From Variovorax sp. SG517 (GTDB lineage: Bacteria; Pseudomonadota; Gammaproteobacteria; Burkholderiales; Burkholderiaceae_C): DNA of 64,000 nt. How positions within the stretch are numbered: the stretch's first letter is position 1; every line of letters starts with the position of its first letter. The stretch lies in NCBI RefSeq assembly GCF_013376045.1, contig NZ_JABMJG010000003.1, positions 372,001 to 436,000 of the forward strand, given 5' to 3'. A program made the position numbers and the translations under genes. Under the pieces are notes generated by a model. It did no database searches. It was not told where the DNA came from and saw only the letters and a program-made list of their open reading frames with translations. Below are positions 1 through 8,730 of this stretch, piece by piece.

Positions 1-543
1 CAGGCTGACTTCGCCGACGACGTGCGTGGGCGAGTGCAGGAACAGGTCGAGCGAGCGCGTGACCACGCCCTCGGTCGAGTTCTCGACGCCGACCACGCCG
101 TACTGGGCGCTGCCCGCGGCGGTGGCGTGGAATACCTCGTCGAAGCTGGCGCAGTAGATCAGGTCGGCGGCGCCGCCGAAGTATTCGATGGCGGCCTGCT
201 CGCAGAAGGTGCCTTCGGGGCCGAGCACGGCAACGCGCTGAGGCGATTCGAGCGCCAGGCAGGCCGACATGATTTCGCGCCAGATGGCGGCGACATGGAT
301 GTCCTTGAGCGGGCCGCCATTGCTCTTCTGCATCTTGTCGATGACCTGCGCCACGCGGTCGGGGCGGAAGTACGGCGTGCCCTCGCGCTTCTTGACCTCG
401 CCGACCAGCTCGGCCACATGGGCCCGCTCGTTGAGCAGGCTCAGCAGGCGCTGGTCGAGCGAGTCGATCTGCACGCGCAGATCGGCCAGGCTTTCGGAAT
501 TGTCGGGAGAGGAGGAGGGCGGTGTGGGGGCGGAGGCGGTCAT
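1..543 (-). CDS. pheA: Chorismate mutase / prephenate dehydratase (P-protein), N-terminal part, truncated by window edge
   Basis: Bifunctional enzyme of phenylalanine synthesis: converts chorismate to prephenate and then to phenylpyruvate. Only the first 181 codons lie in the window; the frame is still open at base 1. After a Pro/Ser-rich start, residues about 18-95 form an AroQ-type chorismate mutase helix bundle (LRVQIDSLDQRLLSLL, then LVGEVKKREG). From about residue 100 the prephenate dehydratase domain begins (VAVLGPEGTFCEQAA, later GVVGVENSTEGVV). The ATG at 543 is chosen because it opens 24 bases after the serC stop on the same strand. The C-terminal ACT regulatory domain would be to the left. 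Family assignment is secure. Confidence 0.93.
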   Translation of the reverse strand, partial: MTASAPTPPSSSPDNSESLADLRVQIDSLDQRLLSLLNERAHVAELVGEVKKREGTPYFRPDRVAQVIDKMQKSNGGPLKDIHVAAIWREIMSACLALESPQRVAVLGPEGTFCEQAAIEYFGGAADLIYCASFDEVFHATAAGSAQYGVVGVENSTEGVVTRSLDLFLHSPTHVVGEVSL

Positions 544-567
544 CGGTGCGAGCGGCTGGGCATGCGC

Positions 568-1698
568 CTAGGCATGCGATCGCTCGAATTCTCGCATGTA
601 GGCCACCAGAGCCTGCACCCCTGCCAGCGGCATGGCGTTGTAAATACTCGCGCGCATGCCCCCGACCGACTTGTGCCCCTTGAGCTGCAGCAGCCCGGCT
701 TCGCGTGCGCCGGCCAGGAAGGCCTCGTTGCGGCTTTCGTCCGCCAGGAAGAACGGCACGTTCATGCGCGAACGGCAGCCCGGGTCGATGCGGTTGGCGT
801 AGAAGTCGGAGCCGTCGATGAAGTCGTACAACAGCTTCGCCTTGGCGATGTTGCGTTGCTCCATGGCGGCGACACCGGTATGCGAGCCTTCGGTCTGCTC
901 CAGCAGCCACTTGAACGTGAGCCCCGCCATGTAGATGCCCCAGGTCGGCGGGGTGTTGTACATGGACTGGTTGTCGGCCACCGTCTTGTAGTTGAAGGCG
1001 CTCGGGCAGATATCGAGCGCGTGGCCCAGCAGGTCGTCGCGCACGACCACGATGGTCAGGCCGGCCGGGCCAAGGTTCTTCTGGGCGCCGCCGAAGGCCA
1101 GGCCCACGCGGCTCCAGTCGACGCTGCGCGAGGCGACGTGCGAGGAGAAGTCGATGACCAGCGGAGCGCTGCTGCCGAGCGCGGCCAGGTCGGGCAACTG
1201 CTGGAATTCGATGCCGTTGATGGTCTCGTTCGAGCACACGTGCACGTACGAGGCATCCTTGGAAAGCTGCCAGGTCGCGGGATCGGGCAGTTTCGTGTGC
1301 TGGTCGTCGGCATTGCTGGCTGCCACGCGCGCGCTGCAGTAGCGCTGCGCTTCCTTGTGCGACTTGGTGCTCCAGCTGCCGGTGATGACAAAGTCGGCGG
1401 TCTTGCCGCGCGACAGGTTCAGCGGAACGATGGCGTTCTCGCCGAGCCCGCCGCCCTGCATGAACAGGATGTGGAAGTTCGAGGGAATCGCCAGCAGCGT
1501 GCGGAGGTCGGCTTCGGCCTGCGTGCAGATCGAGCCGAACTCCTTGCCGCGATGGCTCATCTCCATCACGCTCATGCCGCTGCCCTGCCAGTCGAGCATT
1601 TCGGCGGCGGCACGTTGCAGCACCGCCTCCGGCATGGCGGCCGGACCGGCCGAGAAGTTGTAGGGACGCTTGCCGGTCGGGGTCTGCTGCTGGGTCAC
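568..1698 (-). CDS. serC: Phosphoserine aminotransferase
   Basis: PLP enzyme converting 3-phosphohydroxypyruvate to phosphoserine in serine synthesis; it also serves pyridoxine synthesis in many bacteria. The 376 residues match the usual length of about 360. The start is taken as GTG 1698, seven bases after the DUF2059 stop with AAGG just upstream; the frame stays open further upstream but that part overlaps the DUF2059 gene. The N-terminal motif [11 protein letters not shown], the SHRGKEF block and the PLP lysine in [11 protein letters not shown] (Lys207) are visible. It sits between gyrA/DUF2059 and pheA on one strand, the conserved betaproteobacterial order, so probably one transcription unit. 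Confidence 0.95.
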   Translation of the reverse strand: MTQQQTPTGKRPYNFSAGPAAMPEAVLQRAAAEMLDWQGSGMSVMEMSHRGKEFGSICTQAEADLRTLLAIPSNFHILFMQGGGLGENAIVPLNLSRGKTADFVITGSWSTKSHKEAQRYCSARVAASNADDQHTKLPDPATWQLSKDASYVHVCSNETINGIEFQQLPDLAALGSSAPLVIDFSSHVASRSVDWSRVGLAFGGAQKNLGPAGLTIVVVRDDLLGHALDICPSAFNYKTVADNQSMYNTPPTWGIYMAGLTFKWLLEQTEGSHTGVAAMEQRNIAKAKLLYDFIDGSDFYANRIDPGCRSRMNVPFFLADESRNEAFLAGAREAGLLQLKGHKSVGGMRASIYNAMPLAGVQALVAYMREFERSHA

Positions 1699-1705
1699 GT
1701 TGCCC

Positions 1706-2287
1706 TTACTTCTTGGCTGGAGCCTTGGCAGGTGCCTTGGCGGGGGCTGCGCCACCGTCGGTCGGAGCGCCGAGGGCCTTGGCGACGGCGGTGTCGAGCG
1801 CCTGCATCTTGGGCTCGACGGTTGCACGCGTCTCGGACACGAGCTTTTCCGTCAGGGCAGTCTGCATCTTGGGGTTGAGTTCCTGGTACTTCTTGCTCAG
1901 GGGCGAGTTGATCCAGGCCAGCAGCTGCTTGAGCTCGTCTTCGTTGAAGTTCTGCTCCATCAGCGGGGTGAGAGCGCCCGGTGCCAGCTGAACGGCCTTG
2001 TCGCGCACGATGGGGTAGGTCTCGTCGAAGTACTTCTTCAGCTCGGCGTCGGCGGCCTTGGCGGCGGCTTCGCGCTTGGCTTCGGGCACTTGCGTCTGCA
2101 GGTATTGCGAACCCGCCTGTGCGATCGGGGCGCTCGACTGCTCGACCAGGCCGCGTGCCAGCGATTCGATGCCGGGACGCTGGATGTCGATGAACTGCTT
2201 GATGAGCGTGGCCTTGTCCTGGGCCAGGGCTGCCATCGAGCTGCTCGCCAGGGCGACCGTCAGAAGTGCGAGTTTGATTTTTTTCAC
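1706..2287 (-). CDS. DUF2059 domain exported protein
   Basis: Exported protein of 193 residues, function unknown. A signal peptide is clear ([19 protein letters not shown], cut near ALAQ). The body is helical with the DUF2059 pattern ([20 protein letters not shown] ... [11 protein letters not shown]), and the tail is low-complexity Ala/Pro/Lys. The start codon is GTG at 2287, overlapping the gyrA stop by four bases (GTGA), with GGAG about eight bases upstream. Translational coupling to gyrA is likely; a functional link to gyrase or serine synthesis is not implied. The function is not known for the family. Confidence 0.85.
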   Translation of the reverse strand: MKKIKLALLTVALASSSMAALAQDKATLIKQFIDIQRPGIESLARGLVEQSSAPIAQAGSQYLQTQVPEAKREAAAKAADAELKKYFDETYPIVRDKAVQLAPGALTPLMEQNFNEDELKQLLAWINSPLSKKYQELNPKMQTALTEKLVSETRATVEPKMQALDTAVAKALGAPTDGGAAPAKAPAKAPAKK

Positions 2288-4929
2288 TGAGGATTCTCCG
2301 TTGAAGATGAGGAAGTATCGTCTGCGTCCGGCTCGGTTTCGCCGTTCGCGTCGTTTTCGACGATACGTTGTAGCCCGCTGAGTTTGGCGCCTTCGTCGAG
2401 ACCGATCAGCGTAACGCCTTGCGTCGCGCGACCCATTTCACGAATTTCGGCCACCCGGGTGCGCACCAGCACACCCTTGTCGGTGATGAGCATGATCTCA
2501 TCATCGGCGTGCACGAGAGTCGCAGCAACGACCTTGCCGTTGCGCTCACTCTGTTGAATCGCGATCATGCCCTTGGTTCCCCGGCCGTGACGGGTGTATT
2601 CGGTAATGCTTGTTCGCTTTCCGTAACCATTTTCCGTGGCGGTGAGTACGCTCTGCTGCTCGTCCTCGGCCACCAGCATGGCGATCACGCCCTGTCCGGC
2701 TTCGAGCGACATGCCGCGCACGCCGCGCGCATTGCGGCCGAGCGGGCGGACGTCTTCCTCGTCGAAGCGCACGGCCTTGCCGCCGTCGCTGAAGAGCATC
2801 ACGTCGTGCTTGCCGTCGGTGAGCGCCGCGCCGATCAGGTAGTCGCCCTCGTCGAGGTTGACGGCGATGATGCCGCCCTTGCGCGGGTTGCTGAACTCGT
2901 CGAGTGCGGTCTTCTTGACCGTGCCCATCGAGGTCGCCATGAACACGTACTGGTCGGCCGGGAAGTTGCGCTTTTCACCCGTCAGCGCGAGCGCGACGTT
3001 GATCTTCTCGCCTTCCTGCAGCGGGAACATGTTGACGATGGGGCGCCCGCGCGAGCCGCGCGAACCCGCCGGCACTTCCCATACCTTGAGCCAGTAGAGC
3101 CGGCCGCGGTTGGAGAAGCACAGGATGTAGTCGTGCGTGTTGGCGATGAAGAGCTGGTCGATCCAGTCGTCGTCCTTGGTGGTGGTGGCCTGCTTGCCGC
3201 GGCCGCCGCGCTTCTGCGCGCGGTACTCGCCCAGCGGCTGGCTCTTGATGTAGCCGCTGTGCGAGAGCGTGACCACCATGTCGGTCGGCGTGATCAGGTC
3301 TTCGGTCGAGAGGTCGTAGGCGCTGTGCTCCACCTGGCTGCGGCGCGCGCCGATCTTCGACTGGCCGAACTCCTGCTTGATGGCACCGAGCTCCTCGCCG
3401 ATGATGGTCGAGACGCGCTCCGGCCGGGCCAGGATGTCGAGCAGGTCGTCGATCTCGGCCATGACTTCCTTGTACTCGGCAACGATCTTGTCCTGCTCGA
3501 GGCCTGTCAGGCGCTGCAGGCGCATCTGCAGGATTTCCTGGGCCTGCGTTTCCGACAGGCGGTAGAGGCCGTCGTTGCCCATGCCGAACTCGCGCTCGAG
3601 GCCTTCGGGGCGGTAGTCGTCGGCGTTGACTACGCCGCCATCGGCGCGCGTGCGCGTGAGCATCTCGCGCACCAGCTTGCTGTCCCAGCTGCGCGTCATG
3701 AGCTCGGCCTTGGCGACGGGCGGCGTGGGCGATTCGCGGATGATGCGGATGAACTCGTCGATGTTCGCCAGCGCCACCGCCAGGCCTTCGAGCACGTGGC
3801 CGCGCTCGCGCGCCTTGCGCAGGTTGAACACCGTGCGGCGGGTGACCACTTCGCGGCGGTGCTGCAGGAAGACCTCGATCAGGTCCTTCAGGTTGCACAG
3901 CTTGGGCTGGCCGTCGACCAGCGCCACCATGTTGATGCCGAAGGTGTCCTGCAGCTGGGTCTGCTTGTAGAGGTTGTTGAGGACCACCTCGGGCACTTCG
4001 CCGCGCTTGAGCTCGATGACAAGGCGCATGCCCGACTTGTCGGACTCGTCCTGGATGTGGCTGATGCCCTCGATCTTCTTCTCGTGCACCAACTCGGCCA
4101 TGCGCTCCTGCAGCGTCTTCTTGTTGACCTGGTAGGGGAGCTCGTCGACGATGATCGCCTGGCGCTGGCCGCGGTCGATGTCCTCGAAATGGCACTTGGC
4201 GCGCATCACGACCTTGCCGCGGCCGGTGCGGTAGCCGTCCTTCACGCCGTTGATGCCGTAGATGATGCCGGCCGTGGGGAAGTCGGGCGCGGGCACGATC
4301 TCCATCAGCTCGTCGATGCTGGCCTCGGGGTTGCGCAGCAGGTGCAGGCAGGCGTCCACCACTTCGTTCAGGTTGTGCGGCGGGATATTGGTGGCCATGC
4401 CGACCGCAATACCGCCGGAGCCATTGACCAGCAAATTCGGCAGCTGGCTCGGCAACACCTTGGGCTCTTTTTCGGAGCCGTCGTAATTGTCCTGGAAGTC
4501 GACAGTTTCCTTGTCGATATCGGCCAGCATTTCATGCGCAATTTTGGCCAGCCGGATTTCCGTATACCGCATTGCGGCCGCGTTGTCTCCATCGACGGAC
4601 CCGAAGTTGCCCTGGCCGTCGACCAGCATGTGGCGCATCGAGAAGTCCTGGGCCAGGCGGACGATGGTGTCGTAGACCGACTGGTCGCCGTGCGGGTGGT
4701 ACTTACCGATCACGTCGCCGACGATACGGGCCGACTTCTTGTACGGCCGGTTCCAGTCGTTGTTGAGCTCGTGCATCGCGTAGAGGACGCGGCGGTGCAC
4801 CGGCTTGAGGCCGTCGCGGGCATCGGGGAGCGCTCGGCCCACGATCACGCTCATGGCGTAATCGAGATAGCTGCTGCGCATTTCCTCTTCGAGACTGATG
4901 GGCAGGGTTTCTTTTGCGAAGGAGGTCAT
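2284..4929 (-). CDS. gyrA: DNA gyrase subunit A
   Basis: Breakage-reunion subunit of gyrase, 881 residues. The ATG at 4929 gives [17 protein letters not shown] and puts residues in E. coli register: active-site Tyr122 in [10 protein letters not shown], His80 and Asp87 in the quinolone-determining region. The frame is open for 50 more codons upstream but these look non-coding. The GyrA box QKRGGRGKQ (position near 3200) starts the C-terminal beta-pinwheel, and the tail is acidic ([12 protein letters not shown]). Residue 83 is Gln, where E. coli has Ser. Downstream it overlaps the DUF2059 gene by four bases; upstream it faces ompA divergently. Confidence 0.97.
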   Translation of the reverse strand: MTSFAKETLPISLEEEMRSSYLDYAMSVIVGRALPDARDGLKPVHRRVLYAMHELNNDWNRPYKKSARIVGDVIGKYHPHGDQSVYDTIVRLAQDFSMRHMLVDGQGNFGSVDGDNAAAMRYTEIRLAKIAHEMLADIDKETVDFQDNYDGSEKEPKVLPSQLPNLLVNGSGGIAVGMATNIPPHNLNEVVDACLHLLRNPEASIDELMEIVPAPDFPTAGIIYGINGVKDGYRTGRGKVVMRAKCHFEDIDRGQRQAIIVDELPYQVNKKTLQERMAELVHEKKIEGISHIQDESDKSGMRLVIELKRGEVPEVVLNNLYKQTQLQDTFGINMVALVDGQPKLCNLKDLIEVFLQHRREVVTRRTVFNLRKARERGHVLEGLAVALANIDEFIRIIRESPTPPVAKAELMTRSWDSKLVREMLTRTRADGGVVNADDYRPEGLEREFGMGNDGLYRLSETQAQEILQMRLQRLTGLEQDKIVAEYKEVMAEIDDLLDILARPERVSTIIGEELGAIKQEFGQSKIGARRSQVEHSAYDLSTEDLITPTDMVVTLSHSGYIKSQPLGEYRAQKRGGRGKQATTTKDDDWIDQLFIANTHDYILCFSNRGRLYWLKVWEVPAGSRGSRGRPIVNMFPLQEGEKINVALALTGEKRNFPADQYVFMATSMGTVKKTALDEFSNPRKGGIIAVNLDEGDYLIGAALTDGKHDVMLFSDGGKAVRFDEEDVRPLGRNARGVRGMSLEAGQGVIAMLVAEDEQQSVLTATENGYGKRTSITEYTRHGRGTKGMIAIQQSERNGKVVAATLVHADDEIMLITDKGVLVRTRVAEIREMGRATQGVTLIGLDEGAKLSGLQRIVENDANGETEPDADDTSSSSTENPQ

Positions 4930-5115
4930 GAGCAAGGGGCTGGCGGCAGGAAGGCGAAATTTTACGCTGTGAGGGGTGTCGCACCGCCGCAACACAAGGC
5001 GCCTATTCCGCCTCCGTCCTACGCTTCCGGGCCGTCCGGCGGCCTGTTTGCCAAAGACCCTATGGCACAATCGCCTCAACGTTTTGGGTGGTGGTCACTT
5101 AAAGCGTCCTTGATT

Positions 5116-5137
5116 CGCAGCGCGGCTGCGGCTTTTT
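5116..5137 (+). other. Terminator-like hairpin in the ompA leader
   Basis: Arms CGCAGC (5116-5121) and GCTGCG (5125-5130) around a three-base loop, followed by GC and five T. It ends about 16 bases before the ompA start and just upstream of its AGAGGAG ribosome-binding site. It could act as a leader attenuator, an mRNA stabiliser or a decayed terminator; the sequence cannot tell these apart. Confidence 0.4.
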
Positions 5138-5153
5138 CCCCAAGAGGAGAACC

Positions 5154-5804
5154 ATGAAGAAACTGAATAAAGTGGCGATGATGTTTGCAGTCGCTGCGCT
5201 CGCCACTGCCGCCGGCGCGCAGACCCGTGTCACCGCTGCGGACGGCGGTCCTACGATCGACAACTGGCAAAACGGCACCGGCGAACTGGTTTGGAAGAAC
5301 GGCACGAACGAACTGTGCTGGCGCGATGCCAACTGGACGCCCGCAACGGCTGCTGCTGGTTGCGACGGCGCTCTGGTTCCTCCCGCTCCGGCTGCCGTGG
5401 CTCCGACCCCCGGTACCCCGACTCCCCCGCCCGCTGCGCAAGTCGCCGCTTCGAAGGTGACCTTCGCTGCTGACGCCTTCTTCGACTTCGACAAGTCGGT
5501 TCTGAAGCCCGAAGGCCGCGCCAAGCTGACCGACCTGGTCGAGAAGATCCGTGGCGTGAACCTGGAAGTCATCATCGCTGTCGGCCACACCGACTCGATC
5601 GGTACGGACGCCTACAACCAGCGTCTGTCGGTGCGTCGCGCCGAAGCCGTCAAGGCCTTCCTGGTCTCGAAGGGCATCGAACGCAACCGCGTCTACACCG
5701 AAGGCAAGGGCAAGAAGCAGCCCGTGGCTGACAACCGCACCAAGGAAGGCCGCGCCAAGAACCGTCGCGTGGAAATCGAAGTGGTCGGCACCCGCGCCAA
5801 CTAA
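5154..5804 (+). CDS. ompA: OmpA family outer-membrane protein, peptidoglycan-anchoring
   Basis: Protein of 216 residues that ties the outer membrane to peptidoglycan. A signal peptide (MKKLNKVAMMFAVAALATAAGAQ) is followed by a short N-terminal segment with two Cys (NELCWRDANW, AAAGCDG) and a Pro-rich linker near residues 80-98. The C-terminal OmpA domain follows (FFDFDKSVLKPEG, VGHTDSIGTDAYN, LSVRRAEAVKAFL, KNRRVEIEV). There is no long N-terminal barrel, so this is the short form common in Burkholderiales. AAGAGGAGAACC precedes the ATG. Codon use is strongly biased, consistent with high expression. An intrinsic terminator follows directly. Confidence 0.93.
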   Translation: MKKLNKVAMMFAVAALATAAGAQTRVTAADGGPTIDNWQNGTGELVWKNGTNELCWRDANWTPATAAAGCDGALVPPAPAAVAPTPGTPTPPPAAQVAASKVTFAADAFFDFDKSVLKPEGRAKLTDLVEKIRGVNLEVIIAVGHTDSIGTDAYNQRLSVRRAEAVKAFLVSKGIERNRVYTEGKGKKQPVADNRTKEGRAKNRRVEIEVVGTRAN

Positions 5805-5826
5805 TCGATCGATTCCATCGACAATG

Positions 5827-5852
5827 AAACCCCGCCTCGGCGGGGTTTTTTT
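5827..5852 (+). terminator. Intrinsic terminator of ompA
   Basis: Arms AAACCCCGC and GCGGGGTTT around a CTCG loop, followed by a run of seven T. It lies 22 bases after the ompA stop, so ompA is monocistronic. Confidence 0.92.
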
Positions 5853-5930
5853 ATGGCTGCCGAATTCGCGATTGATCTTCGGTAAAGGCTTGCGGTGTTT
5901 ATCGGACATCGCCCGTTTCATAATCGCTTC

Positions 5931-6650
5931 ATGACAGAAAACCTGAATGCGGACCCGGCCGAACTGGCCAAGTTTTCAGAGCTCGCTCATCGCTGGTGGG
6001 ATTTGGAAAGCGAATTTCGCCCGCTGCATGAAATCAATCCATTGCGCCTGGAATGGATTGACGGTATTGCGCCAATTTCGCAACGTCGTGTGCTCGATAT
6101 CGGCTGCGGCGGCGGGATCCTGGCCGACTCGATGGCTCGCAAGGGGGCCGAGGTCCTGGGGATCGACCTCGCGGGCAGGGCGCTCAAGGTGGCGCAGCTG
6201 CACGCGCTCGAGGCCGGCACCAAGGGCGTGAAGTATCGCGAGATCAGCGCCGAAGCACTGGCTGCGGAGCAGCCCGGGAGCTTCGACGTCGTCACCTGCA
6301 TGGAGATGCTCGAGCACGTGCCGCAGCCGGCCTCGGTGATCCAGGCGTGTTCCACTCTTGTGAAGCCGGGCGGATGGGTGTTCTTCTCGACGATCAACCG
6401 GAACCTGAAGGCCTTCATGCTGGCCATCGTGGGCGCGGAGTACGTGCTCGGCATGCTGCCGCGCGGTACCCACGAATATGCAAAGCTGATCCGGCCCAGT
6501 GAACTGGCCGGCTATTGCAGGGCGGCGGGCCTCGATCTGCGGCACACCCGCGGGCTGGAGCACAACCCTTTGACCCGCCGCTACTGGCTCAGCGACGACA
6601 CCAGCGTCAACTACATGTTCGCCACGCAGAAGCCGGGATCGCAAGGATGA
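5931..6650 (+). CDS. ubiG: Ubiquinone biosynthesis O-methyltransferase
   Basis: SAM-dependent methyltransferase performing both O-methylations of the ubiquinone ring. The 239 residues match the family. The ATG at 5931 gives MTENLNADPAELAKFSELAHRWWD, the typical N-terminus with the FxxLAxxWWD helix. SAM motif I is VLDIGCGGGILADSMA, and the post-motif MEMLEHVPQP is also characteristic. The stop overlaps the gph start, an arrangement common in Burkholderiales. Confidence 0.96.
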   Translation: MTENLNADPAELAKFSELAHRWWDLESEFRPLHEINPLRLEWIDGIAPISQRRVLDIGCGGGILADSMARKGAEVLGIDLAGRALKVAQLHALEAGTKGVKYREISAEALAAEQPGSFDVVTCMEMLEHVPQPASVIQACSTLVKPGGWVFFSTINRNLKAFMLAIVGAEYVLGMLPRGTHEYAKLIRPSELAGYCRAAGLDLRHTRGLEHNPLTRRYWLSDDTSVNYMFATQKPGSQG

Positions 6651-7315
6651 TGGGCGTCGAGACAAAGGCCGTGCTGTTCGACCTCGACGGCACGTTGATC
6701 GACAGCGCCCCCGATCTGGGAGCTGCTGCCGACAAGATGCGCACCGATCGTGGCCTCGACTCGCTCCCGCTGGAACGCTACCGTCCCATGGCCGGGGCGG
6801 GCGCGCGCGGCATGCTCGGGGTTGCGTTCGGCATCACGCCGGAATCGCCGGAATTTCCCGAGTTGCGCGAAGAATTCTTCGTGGCTTATGAACGCCGCAT
6901 GCTGCTCAACACCCAAGTGTTCGACGGTATCCAGGCGCTGATCGAGGCGCTGCGCGAGCGCGGGCTGCTGTGGGGAGTCGTCACCAACAAGTCGATGCGC
7001 TTCACCGACCCGCTCACGCGGGCCATTCCGCTCTTCGGGAGTGCGGGTGCGGTGGTGAGCGGCGACACCACGCCGTTCGCCAAGCCTCATCCCGAGCCCC
7101 TGCATGAGGCTGCGCGTCGGCTCGGGGTGCCGTCCGAGGCCTGCATCTACGTCGGCGACGACGAGCGCGACATCATCGCGGGCCGCGCGGCGGGCATGCG
7201 CACGGTCGCGGCGACATACGGCTACATGGGCACCCAGGCCGATTCGACGCTCTGGGAAGCCGATGCTTCGATAACTTCACCCCTCGAGCTCTTGAAGTTG
7301 CTCGATAGCGCCTAA
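6647..7315 (+). CDS. gph: Phosphoglycolate phosphatase, HAD family
   Basis: HAD hydrolase of 222 residues expected to clear 2-phosphoglycolate, for instance from oxidative DNA end repair. Motif I is VLFDLDGTLIDSAPDLG with the nucleophile and acid Asp pair; motif II is VVTNKS; motif III is FAKPHPEP; motif IV is YVGDDERDI. The helical cap lies between motifs I and II. The ATG at 6647 overlaps the ubiG TGA (ATGATGA), so translation is coupled; an ATG one codon later is equally possible. Substrate is inferred from the ubiG–gph pairing and could differ in this broad family. Confidence 0.88.
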   Translation: MMGVETKAVLFDLDGTLIDSAPDLGAAADKMRTDRGLDSLPLERYRPMAGAGARGMLGVAFGITPESPEFPELREEFFVAYERRMLLNTQVFDGIQALIEALRERGLLWGVVTNKSMRFTDPLTRAIPLFGSAGAVVSGDTTPFAKPHPEPLHEAARRLGVPSEACIYVGDDERDIIAGRAAGMRTVAATYGYMGTQADSTLWEADASITSPLELLKLLDSA

Positions 7316-7328
7316 AATACTCTCCCTT

Positions 7329-7713
7329 GGGGCTGCACTGGTTTCGACGTGGGTTCGGAGTCGCAGCGGGGCATGTCGAGCTGAATGCGCTCGTAAAACA
7401 GATTCAAACAAACTAACTGCAAACGACGAACGTTTCGCACTCGCTGCTTAATTGCCAGTGAGCCTTGCAACAGTTGGCCGATGGGCTGGGCAAGGGGGTC
7501 TGGAGCAATCCTGACCTCCCGGCTGCAAGGATAACTACATGGGCTGGCTCCGATCCGGGTACCTTGGGTCGGGGCGAGAAAATAGGGTGCTGGCGTCCGG
7601 TTTAGCGTGTGACTGCGCGACTCCGGAAGCGAGATTCAAAACAGATCACTAAACATGTAGAACTGCGCGATGAAGGCTTGCGGACGGGGGTTCAAATCCC
7701 CCCAGCTCCACCA
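7329..7713 (+). ncRNA. ssrA: Transfer-messenger RNA (tmRNA, SsrA)
   Basis: The 5' end GGGGCTGCACTGGTTTCGAC and 3' end GGTTCAAATCCCCCCAGCTCCACCA form the tRNA-like domain with an encoded CCA. The tag frame runs 7419-7451 and reads ANDERFALAA then TAA, starting at the GCA resume codon. With the SmpB protein, tmRNA rescues stalled ribosomes and tags the broken product for proteolysis. Length is about 385 nt. It lies just after gph, with a terminator immediately downstream. Ends are read by eye and should be right within a base or two. Confidence 0.97.
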
Positions 7714-7725
7714 CACAACGTCCGA

Positions 7726-7759
7726 GGGCGTTCACTGAAGTCCGGTGAACGCCCTTTTT
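7726..7759 (+). terminator. Intrinsic terminator of ssrA
   Basis: Ten-base perfect arms GGGCGTTCAC and GTGAACGCCC, nine-base loop, then five T. It begins 13 bases after the mature tmRNA 3' end. Confidence 0.93.
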
Positions 7760-7861
7760 CATTGGGAAATCGCCAGTCCGCCTCCGCCAGTCGGGGAGCC
7801 CAGTGATTCCGACGGAGTCCACTCGCAGCCAACGCAGAGCCGGGGAACGCCCGGCTTCAAC

Positions 7862-8068
7862 TCAGTAGCACTGGAACAGCACGCCTTGTTCCGCAGGAGC
7901 CCTGCCAAGCCAGCGCGGCGTCTTGTCGCGCGCATCGCAATAGTCGGAGGCCTGGACATAGGTCGTGGCGCGCAGCACGCCTTCGCGGACTTGCATCACT
8001 TCGTTGGGTGGGGTCGAACAGCCGGCCAGGACCAGGAGAGCAAGCGGAAGCAGTGTGCGCCAAATCAT
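7862..8068 (-). CDS. Small lipoprotein, function unknown
   Basis: Protein of 68 residues with a lipoprotein signal: MIWRTLLPLALLVLAGCSTPP, lipobox LAGC, acylated Cys at residue 17. The mature part is short with two further Cys (SDYCDARDK, LFQCY at the very end) that could form a disulfide. I do not recognise the family. It starts nine bases after the stop of the 91-residue gene upstream on the same strand, so the two probably share a transcript that begins at the LexA-box promoter region. Confidence 0.7.
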   Translation of the reverse strand: MIWRTLLPLALLVLAGCSTPPNEVMQVREGVLRATTYVQASDYCDARDKTPRWLGRAPAEQGVLFQCY

Positions 8069-8077
8069 CGGGGCATT

Positions 8078-8353
8078 CTAAGACTGCGGATCGCTGGAGC
8101 TGCGCCCACGCTCGGGGTAGAGATACTTGAAGTACTCGCCTGACCGCCCGAACAATTGCCGCGCCAGCTGGACCGGGTCTTCGCCCTTGTGCTTCTCGTA
8201 GAGCACGGGTCCCCAGATGATGAAGCCGTCGATGCTGAGGCTCTTGGGGGAGGGCTCGATCGCCTTCCAGGCATGCGCGAACTTGGAGATCCAGGCCAGC
8301 GCATCCTTGAGCGCATGATTGGGTGGGGCGGTTGTTTCTTCGGTTGGGGACAT
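8078..8353 (-). CDS. Small conserved-looking protein, function unknown
   Basis: Predicted cytosolic protein of 91 residues, MSPTEETTAPPNHALKDALAW at the start, no signal peptide or membrane segment. Aromatic-rich middle (SIDGFIIWGPVLYEKHKGED) and a polar tail. The start at 8353 is preferred because AAGGA sits eight bases upstream; an in-frame ATG at 8362 touches that AAGGA. A LexA box lies 24 bases upstream of the ATG, so SOS control is plausible. No family recognised. Confidence 0.6.
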   Translation of the reverse strand: MSPTEETTAPPNHALKDALAWISKFAHAWKAIEPSPKSLSIDGFIIWGPVLYEKHKGEDPVQLARQLFGRSGEYFKYLYPERGRSSSDPQS

Positions 8354-8376
8354 GGCGGGCATCCTTGCTGAAAAGA

Positions 8377-8392
8377 CTGTACAAATATACAG
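8377..8392. promoter_or_regulatory. LexA (SOS) box
   Basis: CTGTACAAATATACAG, matching the CTGT-N8-ACAG consensus of E. coli-type LexA boxes also used in betaproteobacteria; eight of the inner bases are A/T rich as expected. It sits between the minus-strand 91-residue gene (start 8353) and the plus-strand structured region beginning near 8399, so it could control either or both. On the plus strand TTGCTG (8365-8370) and TACAGT (8388-8393) are spaced 17 bases apart as a possible -35/-10. Confidence 0.75.
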
Positions 8393-8398
8393 TAAACT

Positions 8399-8586
8399 AT
8401 GCCCATGGAAAACACGCCGTTCGCAAACGCGCCCCCGCGGCTCGATGACTGTCCGGCCTGTCCATCCGGTTTTCTGATTTCTCCTTGACGGGTAAACCGT
8501 CCCCCGCTGGTCAACCTGTGCGGGGGCCTTGATGCATTGCCAAGCAGATAGGCTTTTCAAGCCCAGCCTCGTGCTGGGCTTTTTTT
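8399..8586 (+). ncRNA. Candidate SOS-controlled small RNA or short-peptide transcript
   Basis: No known gene lies here. Downstream of the LexA box the plus strand has a 29-codon frame (8399-8488, MPMENTPFANAPPRLDD start, two Cys in CPACPSG) and three successive hairpins: GACGG/CCGTC (8487-8501), CCCCCGC/GCGGGGG (8501-8526) and a full intrinsic terminator (8559-8586). The predicted -10 is so close to the ATGs that the peptide would be read leaderless or not at all. The stretch between gene starts (8354-8730) is otherwise non-coding. Whether the product is RNA or peptide is open. Confidence 0.4.
8559..8586 (+). terminator. Intrinsic terminator with no annotated gene upstream on its strand
   Basis: Arms AAGCCCAGC and GCTGGGCTT, loop CTCGT, followed by a run of T to 8586. 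The nearest plus-strand gene upstream is ssrA, which has its own terminator, so this one most likely ends a transcript started at the LexA-box region. Confidence 0.85.
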
Positions 8587-8671
8587 ATGCATGCGGTGTC
8601 CGTGGTGCCGCCCCGTGCAGCCGCGCTTCTTTTTGCCTGGGGGCAAGGCTATAGTCGGCGGGCACTGTCAC

Positions 8672-8688
8672 ATTGCAGTCACTGCAAT
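8672..8688. repeat. Inverted repeat upstream of the methyltransferase gene
   Basis: Seven-base arms ATTGCAG and CTGCAAT around TCA, 17 bases after a TATAGT element (8650-8655) and about 40 bases before the GTG start. It could be an operator or an mRNA hairpin; no matching -35 was seen. Confidence 0.35.
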
Positions 8689-8730
8689 CTCCCGCTCTTG
8701 CCGCCTGCCCAGATCCCGAAAAGGACGCCC

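Noticed and set aside
2419..5157. A 912-codon plus-strand frame antisense to gyrA
   Set aside because: The other strand encodes unmistakable GyrA; the frame's product has low-complexity Val/Leu/His/Arg composition.
7609..7806. Open frame across the tmRNA 3' part
   Set aside because: Lies over the tRNA-like domain and terminator of ssrA.
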